A stretch of 7,355 nucleotides of DNA from Pseudomonadota bacterium (lineage in GTDB: Bacteria > Pseudomonadota > Gammaproteobacteria > Burkholderiales > SG8-39): positions 1-7,355 of the forward strand of contig JAJZUN010000126.1 in assembly GCA_021848555.1 (NCBI GenBank). The letters run 5' to 3'. The translations under genes and the position numbers were made by a program. Below the pieces are notes generated by a model, which saw only the letters and a program-made list of their open reading frames with translations, did no database searches and was not told where the DNA came from. Below, piece by piece: positions 1 to 5,189 of this stretch (positions are counted from its first letter, which is position 1; every line of letters begins with the position of its first letter).

Positions 1-429
1 GCGAACCGCACTTCGCTCGCCGGCCTGTCGCGCGTGATCATCGCGGCAGGCCTTTGCGCGGGCATCGGCCTCGCGCTGTTTTCGCAGTCGCGCCTGCTGC
101 CGCTGTCGCTGGCGCTGATGCTGCCCGTAGGCTTCGGCCTGTTCGCCACCGCGGTCTCGACCAACACCATCCTGCAGAGCATCGCCGACGAAGACAAACG
201 CGGCCGCGTGGTGAGCATTTACGGCATGTGCTTCCTCGGCATGGCGCCGCTGGGCAGCTTTGCCGCCGGTTCGATCGCGAGCCGCATCGGCGCGCCCGCC
301 ACCCTGCTGATCAACGGGCTCGTCTGCACCCTCGCGGCCTGCCTGTTCGCGCTGACGATACGCTCCTGGCGCGAGGCCATACGCCCGGTGTACCAGCGCC
401 TGGGCGTGACCGGCAAGCAGGACATGTAG
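1..429 (+). CDS. MFS transporter, C-terminal part (MFS_3 / EntS-like exporter family), 5' end outside window
   Basis: The reading frame is open from base 1 and stops at TAG 427-429, giving the last 142 residues of a membrane protein; its start lies upstream of the window. Four hydrophobic segments are visible, near residues 9-27, 33-55, 73-96 and 99-120. Between the second and third is a polar, charged loop (about residues 62-75, ADEDKRGRVVSIYG). This TNTILQ...DEDKRGRVVSIYG...G pattern is typical of the MFS_3 group, which includes the enterobactin exporter EntS and many uncharacterised drug or siderophore exporters. It would act in the inner membrane as a proton-driven exporter. The substrate cannot be predicted from this fragment. 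The internal GTG/ATG starts are not needed, because the frame continues to the window edge. The next gene is 249 bases away behind its own promoter, so the two are probably not an operon. The family assignment is from sequence pattern only. Confidence 0.85.
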   Translation, partial: ANRTSLAGLSRVIIAAGLCAGIGLALFSQSRLLPLSLALMLPVGFGLFATAVSTNTILQSIADEDKRGRVVSIYGMCFLGMAPLGSFAAGSIASRIGAPATLLINGLVCTLAACLFALTIRSWREAIRPVYQRLGVTGKQDM

Positions 430-490
430 CATCGACCGTCGCAGAAGCAATCGGTCTGCACGCCAATAGGGACGCCGCTTTTCAGGCATT

Positions 491-504
491 CGCCGCTTGC
501 GGCG
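491..504 (+). terminator. weak hairpin after the MFS gene, possible terminator
   Basis: CGCCG (491-495) and CGGCG (500-504) form a 5-bp GC-only stem with a 4-base loop, 62 bases after the MFS stop codon. There is no convincing T-run after it, so termination here is a guess. It could equally be an incidental GC repeat. Confidence 0.25.
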
Positions 505-548
505 GTGCTTCGTTACATTGTCAGAGCCGCTCTTTCTGCAGACTCCTG

Positions 549-573
549 GATTCACCCGTGATTCACCCGGTGA
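549..573 (+). promoter_or_regulatory. tandem 11-base repeat and palindrome over the -35 element, possible operator
   Basis: GATTCACCCG occurs at 549-558 and again at 560-569, a period of 11 bases (one helical turn). The second copy runs into the perfect odd palindrome TCACCCGGTGA (563-573), which overlaps the -35 hexamer of the candidate promoter. A regulator bound here would sit directly on the promoter. No regulator gene is visible nearby, so the assignment as an operator is inference. Confidence 0.35.
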
Positions 574-598
574 CAGGGGCGGTTCCCTCCTATATATT
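570..598 (+). promoter_or_regulatory. sigma-70-type promoter for the Bug-family gene
   Basis: GTGACA (570-575) matches the TTGACA -35 consensus at five of six bases. TATATT (593-598) matches the TATAAT -10 consensus at five of six, with the optimal 17-base spacer. Transcription would begin near 605, giving a leader of about 75 bases before the ATG at 679. This is a sequence-only call, but the spacing and position are good. Confidence 0.55.
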
Positions 599-614
599 GC
601 GAGAACAACTTCTA

Positions 615-637
615 CAAGCGACTTGGTGTCGCACTTG
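615..637 (+). other. hairpin in the 5' leader of the Bug-family gene
   Basis: CAAGCGAC (615-622) pairs with GTCG (628-631) and CTTG (634-637), with a two-base bulge (CA, 632-633) and a 5-base loop. It lies between the predicted transcription start and the ribosome binding site, about 28 bases before the latter. It may stabilise the transcript or be chance; it resembles no riboswitch that I recognise. Confidence 0.25.
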
Positions 638-678
638 AATTGTCTGTCGGTCTGTATCCACTCCGAGGGAGATATGTC

Positions 679-1644
679 ATGACCATCACTTCAGTTACCC
701 GCTGCGCGATTCTGTCCTGCGGTCTGCTACTGGCGGTCGGCGCGGCGCAGGCGCAGACCCCGGCCGTGGTCCGGCTGCTGGTCGGTTACCCCGCCGGGGG
801 GCCGGTCGACCAGGGCGCCCGCATGGTCGCGCCATACTTTTCCAAGGAATTGGGCACGACCGTGGTGGTGGAGAACCGGCCGGGCGCCAATGGGGGCATC
901 GCGGGCGACGTGGTGGCCAAGGGCGCGCCTGACGGCGCCACGCTCTGGTTTGCGGCCAGCCCCACGATCACGATCAGCCCCAACGTGATGGTCAAGATGC
1001 CGTTCGATCCGGCCACGCAGCTCACGCCGCTGGCGCCGGTGGTGAGCTATTACAACGTGCTGGTGATCAACAAGGATTTGCCGTTCAAGACCATGAAGGA
1101 TCTCGTCGATTTCGCCAAGGCCAATCCCGGGAAGGTCACCTATGGGTCCGCCGGTGTCGGCGGTTCGAACCATCTTTCGGGCGAACTGCTCGCCGAGCGC
1201 ACCGGGGTGAAGCTGCTGCACGTCCCGTACAAGGGAAATGCGCCGGCGATGGCCGACGTGATGGGCGGGCAGATCACCATGATGTTCGACATCATCGGCA
1301 CCGCCAGAGCCTACATATCTGGCGACAGGGTGCGCGCAATCGCCGTGACTTCGCCTAAACGCAATCCGTCGCTGCCCAATGTGCCGACGATGGGCGAGGT
1401 CGGCGTGAAGGATTTCGACGTCGGCGGCTGGTATGCCGTCTACGGCCCGCCCAACATGCGCCCCGCCCTCGCCGCGCGCTACAGCGCCGCTCTTGCCGGC
1501 ATCCTGAAAGACCCAGAGCTGAAGGCCAAGCTAGAGGCGGTCGGGTACGAGCTGTGGACGGGCGGCCCGGACGCGGTGGAGGCGCGCGCGAGAATGGAGC
1601 GCGCTATGTGGGCGACGGTGACAAAGGATATCAAGGTCGAATGA
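679..1644 (+). CDS. Bug-family (TctC-like) tripartite tricarboxylate transporter periplasmic binding protein
   Basis: This is a 321-residue secreted solute-binding protein of the Bug/TctC family, which captures small, usually carboxylated compounds in the periplasm. Residues 1-25 form a signal peptide ending AQA before Gln26. The mature protein begins with the first ligand-loop motif GYPAGGPVD (residues 36-44). It then shows ENRPGANGGIAG and the second ligand-side loop YGSAGVGGSNHLSGELL from residue 155, followed by HVPYKGNAPAMADVMGGQ, all family hallmarks; the length is normal. The ATG at 679 is chosen over an in-frame TTG at 640 because GAGGGAG (665-671) lies 7 bases upstream and the signal peptide then starts correctly. 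No TctA/TctB membrane genes lie beside it, as is common for this family in betaproteobacteria, so it may share a distant transporter or serve a sensing role. The ligand is unknown. Confidence 0.93.
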   Translation: MTITSVTRCAILSCGLLLAVGAAQAQTPAVVRLLVGYPAGGPVDQGARMVAPYFSKELGTTVVVENRPGANGGIAGDVVAKGAPDGATLWFAASPTITISPNVMVKMPFDPATQLTPLAPVVSYYNVLVINKDLPFKTMKDLVDFAKANPGKVTYGSAGVGGSNHLSGELLAERTGVKLLHVPYKGNAPAMADVMGGQITMMFDIIGTARAYISGDRVRAIAVTSPKRNPSLPNVPTMGEVGVKDFDVGGWYAVYGPPNMRPALAARYSAALAGILKDPELKAKLEAVGYELWTGGPDAVEARARMERAMWATVTKDIKVE

Positions 1645-1900
1645 CCTTGGCTCGCACATTCTGGGCGAATGGCAACCCTGCGACTACCCTGTCGCCGCCC
1701 GTAGCATCCGAAGCCACAAGCGCACGTTGATCAGCTTCCGCCTTCGCGTGCGCGCACTCCATCCGGCGGTTTAAGAAGAAGAATTTCCGGCAGGCGCAGT
1801 TCAAGAGCAGAAGTTAGAGAGATTGAGAGCGCACACCGCTAGGTCGCGCAAAAGCGCTTGAAGCTTCCAGGCGCATGGTGGCTTGCTTCCTAGGGCGATA

Positions 1901-1929
1901 GACCGAGTAACGGCTAGCCGCGGTCGGTC
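1901..1929. promoter_or_regulatory. compound dyad upstream of a sigma-54 promoter, candidate enhancer site
   Basis: A perfect 10-base palindrome, CGGCTAGCCG (1911-1920), is flanked by the inverted arms GACCGA (1901-1906) and TCGGTC (1924-1929), nearly coaxial with it. The centre is about 95 bases upstream of the GG of the -24 element at 2010-2011, a typical distance for an activator site at sigma-54 promoters. It does not resemble the TGTCA/TGACA palindromes near the cytochrome gene, so a different regulator may bind it. Function is inferred from symmetry and position. Confidence 0.35.
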
Positions 1930-2008
1930 GAGCATTTCTCCTATACGGGGTGGTTCTGACGGAAGCCGGCGGCGCAACCTTAGCACTATGGTAACTTCTG
2001 GCCCCGAT

Positions 2009-2024
2009 TGGCACACATATTGCG
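2009..2024 (+). promoter_or_regulatory. sigma-54 (RpoN) -24/-12 promoter upstream of the kinase-regulator operon
   Basis: TGGCAC (2009-2014), five bases, then TTGCG (2020-2024): the invariant GG and GC are separated by exactly 10 bases, and the match to the TGGCAC-N5-TTGCA consensus is near perfect. Transcription would start near 2035-2037, leaving a leader of about 143 bases before the kinase start. The downstream operon encodes a sigma-54 activator, which makes autoregulation possible but unproven. Confidence 0.7.
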
Positions 2025-2178
2025 TGTGTCTCGGTCATCTTCGTGGCAGGAAACAAAGCGGCGACAAAGCCGCGACGGAAGGCCGAACCTGCGCCGAACA
2101 AAGAAGAATGGTCTAGATCGGCAACGACCGCGCGTTGTCATTCGTTGCTAGTGCGAAGTACTGAATGGATTCCGGAAC

Positions 2179-3591
2179 ATGCGACCCTTGCGCCTTCGAA
2201 TGACTCCTCCCCAAATGTTCGCGGGCATCAGCCTGCTGCTGATCGCGGTCGTGTTGGTAGTGAGCGACGTTACGCAGTCGACTTTTTTCCGCCAGGCAAT
2301 AGTCAAACGTGAATCGGTCATTGTACGGGACATGGTTAAGGCAATCATCCATGACGAAGACCTGGATAACGAAATCACTCCGGCAGACATAAATAGCTAC
2401 ACAGAGGCCACCGCTAGGAAACATTTCGAGCATACCTTCAGAGTGCTGAAGGCTCTCACCGGCGTGGTACGCATCAAGGTATTCAACCCAGACAGAATGA
2501 TCATATGGTCGGACGCGTCGAATCTTATCGGGTCGTATTTGACCGGTAACCCGCAGGATCTGGACCTGGCGCTGGATGGCGAGGTGCGCGCCGTGTTCGA
2601 CCCTCTGGGACACGGCATTCCCATCGAAGAGCTTCCGCAATTTCCGCTGATCGAATTCTATGTGCCGTTTACTTTGAAAAACCGTGATGCCGCGAGCGGC
2701 AAGGTCAGTGGTGTGCTGGCGATTTACCGATCCGCGCAAGGGATAAATGAGACTATCCAGTACGGTCTTTATCTACTATGGTCGATCACCGGGTTGACGG
2801 GGGGGATTCTGTTTTTCGCTCTCTATAGGCTATTCCGTTCCGTGTATTACAACCAACGCGCGGCCGAGATGCAGTTTGCGAAGTTAAGTGACGAGCATGA
2901 TCGGATGATGCAGGTCGAAAAACTTTCTGCCATGGGGCAAATGGTGAGCGAGATTGCGCATCAACTCAACAATCCGCTGGTCGGCGTAATCAACCTGACA
3001 GAGCTTGCGGAGCGCGAGTTAGGCACCCCGCCGCGCGTGAAGGAGTTGCTCGGAGAAGTACGCAGGGCAGGACTTCATTGCCATGGTTTCGTTCAGCGCA
3101 TGTTGCTCGTCAACAAAGCCACTCGCTCCGAACCGCAACCGACCGATATGAACAGGCTGGTGCGCGATACCATCACATTCTTCCACCAGAGTCTGGGTGG
3201 GCATCCTGCGGTGATTTTTGAGGAATCGGACCAACATGCATCCATGACGGTTGACCCGGTACTCATTCGCAATGCCCTTTTCAATCTGATTCACAACGCG
3301 GCTCAAGCCGACCCCATAGGGCCGGTGGTGGTATCGCTTGCGCCCGACGAGCAGGATGGAGTGCCGGGTTGCCGGCTAACCGTGTCCGATAACGGCGCGG
3401 GTCTCACGTCTGAGGCGAAGTCCAAGCTGTTCACTCCATTTTTCACAACACGGCCCGGCGGCACAGGCCTTGGGCTCTCCATCGCCCGGCACATCGCCGT
3501 ACAGCACGGCGGCAGCATCCACGCCGAGAACAAGCCCGGTGGCGGAGCGCACTTCACAATCTGGCTGCCGGAAAGAAAGGCGAACGTATGA
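2179..3591 (+). CDS. membrane sensor histidine kinase (NtrB/NtrY-like), partner of the downstream sigma-54 regulator
   Basis: This is a 470-residue inner-membrane sensor kinase that autophosphorylates on histidine and should pass the phosphate to the adjacent regulator. Transmembrane helix 1 is near residues 13-29 and helix 2 near 195-218. The ~165 residues between them form a periplasmic sensor domain of Cache-like size (inference, ligand unknown). No clear HAMP domain follows, only a helical, probably coiled segment (about 220-250). The HisKA H-box EIAHQLNNPL carries the phospho-acceptor His261. The ATPase domain shows the N-box (NALFNLIHNAAQA, with Asn373), the G1 box DNGAGL (Asp404 onward), the F-box FTPFFTT and the G2 box GGTGLGLSIA (about 427-436), so all catalytic boxes are intact. 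The start at 2179 has only a weak, very close CCGGAA upstream; ATG 2200 is a less likely alternative. The stop overlaps the next start (ATGA), implying translational coupling. Base composition looks less GC-rich than the Bug-family gene. Confidence 0.93.
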   Translation: MRPLRLRMTPPQMFAGISLLLIAVVLVVSDVTQSTFFRQAIVKRESVIVRDMVKAIIHDEDLDNEITPADINSYTEATARKHFEHTFRVLKALTGVVRIKVFNPDRMIIWSDASNLIGSYLTGNPQDLDLALDGEVRAVFDPLGHGIPIEELPQFPLIEFYVPFTLKNRDAASGKVSGVLAIYRSAQGINETIQYGLYLLWSITGLTGGILFFALYRLFRSVYYNQRAAEMQFAKLSDEHDRMMQVEKLSAMGQMVSEIAHQLNNPLVGVINLTELAERELGTPPRVKELLGEVRRAGLHCHGFVQRMLLVNKATRSEPQPTDMNRLVRDTITFFHQSLGGHPAVIFEESDQHASMTVDPVLIRNALFNLIHNAAQADPIGPVVVSLAPDEQDGVPGCRLTVSDNGAGLTSEAKSKLFTPFFTTRPGGTGLGLSIARHIAVQHGGSIHAENKPGGGAHFTIWLPERKANV

Positions 3592-4955
3592 AAACGAGGA
3601 TTCTGCTTGTAGACGACGATTCCTACACGCGGCAACTCTTCAACGGTTTGCTGCGCGATAGCACAATCGAACTGCAAACCGCGGTCAACACCGCCGAGGC
3701 ACGCCGGGCATTTCACTCAACCGACTTCAATCTTGTCATTCTTGATCAGCGGCTGCCGGACGGAAACGGCCTGGATCTTTTCGCTGAAATGCGTTCCGAG
3801 CGCCCGCGACAGATGGCGATCCTCATCACCGGTTTTGCCGAAGTTCGCGACGCGGTGCGCGCGGTGCGCGAAGGACTGTTCGATTACCTGACGAAACCCT
3901 TCGAAAATCTGGAAGAGTTGGATGCGGTGATCGGCAAAGCGCTGGAGATGGACCAGGCTTACCGCGAGATCATTGATTTGCGTGAGACCCTGGAAGCACG
4001 GCCGGGCCAATCGATCGTCATCAGCCGTTCCGCTGCGATGGAAAAACTGCTCTTGCAAGTACGGCAAGCGGCACCCCTGGACACCACGGCACTCATCGAG
4101 GGGGAGAGCGGCACCGGCAAAGAAGTCATTGCCAAGCAGATTCATGCGTTGAGCAAGCGCGCCAAGGGGCCACTGCTGGAACTCAACTGTGGGGCGCTGT
4201 CCGAGTCACTCCTGGAAGCCACGTTGTTCGGCTATGAAAAAGGCGCATTCACCGGCGCTGCAAAGGCGACGTCGGGTTATTTCGAGGAGGCGGACGGGGG
4301 CACGCTGTTGCTCGACGAAATCTCCGACATGAGCCCGAAGCTCCAGGCCAGTCTGCTGCGCGTGTTGCAGGAGCGCACGTTCGCCCGCCTCGGAAGCACA
4401 GAGCAACGGCCTAGCGATTTCCGCTTGATCTGTGCCACCAACAAATCGTTGGAAAGCGAAATGAAGGCGGGACGTTTCCGCTCCGATCTCTACTATCGTA
4501 TCAATGTCGTAGTGATGCGCGTTCCGCCGCTGCGTGAGCGGCGTGAAGATATCATGCCACTCGCTTTGTTTTTTCTCGACCACTTCAATCGAAAATTCGG
4601 CAAGAATGCTGGCCCCTATACCGCGGAGGCCATCACCACCCTCGAAACGGCTACGTGGCCAGGCAACGTGCGCGAGTTGCAACACGCGGTGGAGCGCGCT
4701 GTAGTTGGCAATGTAGCGGGACCGGTCCATCCGGTGGATTTCGGCGCGCTGAGCGGCGGCGGTTTTCATGCGGCCGCAGCTGTTGACCGGATTGGGCCTT
4801 TCCGCGAAGCACGGGAACGCTTCGAGCGCGAGTATTTCGCAACTCTTCTTCGTTCGGCAGGTGGCAACGTGTCGGAGGCGGCCCGGCTATCAGGCATCGC
4901 CCGGCAGAATTTTTATGTTCATCTTGAAAGACTCGGGATTGTCACGAAATCGTGA
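3588..4955 (+). CDS. NtrC-family sigma-54-dependent response regulator
   Basis: This is a 455-residue bacterial enhancer-binding protein in the order receiver - AAA+ ATPase - Fis-type helix-turn-helix. The receiver (about 1-120) has the acidic pocket at Asp9-11, phospho-acceptor Asp53 (ILDQRLPDGNG), Thr81 and Lys103 (TKPF). The AAA+ domain (about 143-375) has Walker A GESGTGKE (172-179), an intact GAFTGA loop (219-224) for sigma-54 contact, Walker B GGTLLLDEI (Asp243, Glu244), sensor I ATNKSL, arginine-finger region FRSDLYYR and WPGNVREL (357-364). The C-terminal helix-turn-helix is at about 415-453 (GGNVSEAARLSGIARQ). Nothing is missing, so it should be an active, phosphorylation-controlled activator. 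The start ATG overlaps the kinase stop, with AAGG (3577-3580) as ribosome site. Its stop codon (4953-4955) lies inside the first of two palindromes, the likely binding sites through which it controls the cytochrome gene. Confidence 0.96.
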   Translation: MKTRILLVDDDSYTRQLFNGLLRDSTIELQTAVNTAEARRAFHSTDFNLVILDQRLPDGNGLDLFAEMRSERPRQMAILITGFAEVRDAVRAVREGLFDYLTKPFENLEELDAVIGKALEMDQAYREIIDLRETLEARPGQSIVISRSAAMEKLLLQVRQAAPLDTTALIEGESGTGKEVIAKQIHALSKRAKGPLLELNCGALSESLLEATLFGYEKGAFTGAAKATSGYFEEADGGTLLLDEISDMSPKLQASLLRVLQERTFARLGSTEQRPSDFRLICATNKSLESEMKAGRFRSDLYYRINVVVMRVPPLRERREDIMPLALFFLDHFNRKFGKNAGPYTAEAITTLETATWPGNVRELQHAVERAVVGNVAGPVHPVDFGALSGGGFHAAAAVDRIGPFREARERFEREYFATLLRSAGGNVSEAARLSGIARQNFYVHLERLGIVTKS

Positions 4956-4957
4956 CA
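4940..4957. promoter_or_regulatory. upstream activating site 1 (18-base palindrome) for the sigma-54 regulator
   Basis: TGTCACGA-AA-TCGTGACA is a perfect 8+2+8 palindrome. It contains the stop codon of the regulator gene (4953-4955), and its centre is about 106 bases upstream of the -24 GG of the cytochrome promoter. Together with the related site 20 bases further on, this is the classical paired arrangement bound by dimers of NtrC-type activators. Binding by the adjacent regulator is inferred from proximity. Confidence 0.7.
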
Positions 4958-4959
4958 CT

Positions 4960-4977
4960 TGTCATGGAAGCGTGACA
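4960..4977. promoter_or_regulatory. upstream activating site 2 (18-base imperfect palindrome)
   Basis: TGTCATGGAAGCGTGACA matches site 1 at 15 of 18 positions, keeping TGTCA and CGTGACA. The centre-to-centre distance to site 1 is 20 bases, close to two helical turns, so both dimers would lie on the same DNA face. The centre is about 86 bases upstream of the -24 element. Outer bases extend the symmetry to TTGTCA...TGACAA. Confidence 0.65.
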
Positions 4978-5052
4978 ACACTTTCCCGTTAGCACGGCGC
5001 GCGGCAGTCGCTAATCTCCTCTTTTCCTTTGCAAATCCCGTAAATATCCGGT

Positions 5053-5068
5053 TGGCACGGGGCTTGCG
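5053..5068 (+). promoter_or_regulatory. sigma-54 (RpoN) -24/-12 promoter of the octahaem cytochrome gene
   Basis: TGGCAC (5053-5058), five bases, then TTGCG (5064-5068), with GG and GC exactly 10 bases apart. Apart from the five spacer bases it is identical to the element at 2009-2024. The predicted start near 5079-5081 gives a leader of about 105 bases. The paired palindromes at 4940-4977 lie at a typical enhancer distance; the interval is relatively AT- and pyrimidine-rich around 5011-5050, where DNA bending (for example by IHF) could help, though no clear IHF site was found. Confidence 0.85.
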
Positions 5069-5165
5069 TGTAGCTACGCACGGCTCAGTTCTCGGCGTGG
5101 CGCGCAACGGGTGTGGCTTCAAGGTAAGGCTGGCCGTTTTGCGACGTTAGCGTCAGGAAACCATT

Positions 5166-5189
5166 ATGAAATTGGGGAGAATAAAATGA
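5166..5189 (+). CDS. possible 7-codon leader peptide overlapping the cytochrome start
   Basis: ATG at 5166 reads MKLGRIK and stops at TGA 5187-5189, overlapping the cytochrome ATG (5186-5188) as ATGA. It has its own good ribosome site, AGGAAA (5155-5160), at normal spacing, directly after a small hairpin GACG/CGTC (5143-5154). Such a mini-frame could couple or tune translation of the cytochrome. It is very short, and may be coincidence around the real ribosome site GGGGAGA at 5174-5180. Confidence 0.3.
   Translation: MKLGRIK

Larger units (their letters stand above)
1645..2178. other. 534-base non-coding stretch upstream of the kinase gene
   Basis: No open frame here shows a ribosome site or recognisable protein pattern on either strand. 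Contents noted are: an inverted repeat GCGCACG (1720-1726) / CGTGCGC (1747-1753) with a 20-base loop and no T-run; two adjacent palindromes, AAGCGCTT (1852-1859) and GAAGCTTC (1860-1867); a compound dyad at 1901-1929; and a -24/-12 promoter at 2009-2024. From about 2036 to 2178 it would be a long untranslated leader of the kinase transcript. No clear terminator follows the Bug-family gene. The length and lack of coding suggest a regulatory region, possibly with decayed sequence in the first 200 bases. Confidence 0.6.

Noticed and set aside
1720..1753. GCGCACG/CGTGCGC inverted repeat as terminator of the Bug-family gene
   Set aside because: The loop is 20 bases, there is no T-run, and it lies about 76 bases after the stop codon.
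1801..2101. Minus-strand frames of 71 and 95 codons in the non-coding stretch
   Set aside because: They overlap each other in different frames and resemble no protein family known to me. They also cover the -24/-12 promoter and dyad.
1618..2140. TGACA/TGTCA half-sites at 1619-1623 and 2136-2140 as regulator sites near the kinase promoter
   Set aside because: Single five-base half-sites also occur elsewhere in the window (for example near 519, 571 and 7294), as expected by chance; none has a matching second arm.
2043..2312. GTG-initiated + strand frame of 89 codons between the sigma-54 promoter and the kinase
   Set aside because: It lacks a convincing ribosome site, overlaps the kinase start by about 130 bases in another frame, and has no recognisable protein pattern after its lysine/arginine-rich start.
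5111..5185. N-terminal extension of the cytochrome from GTG 5111
   Set aside because: It would place 25 polar residues before a clear signal peptide, and ATG 5186 has a strong GGGGAGA ribosome site.
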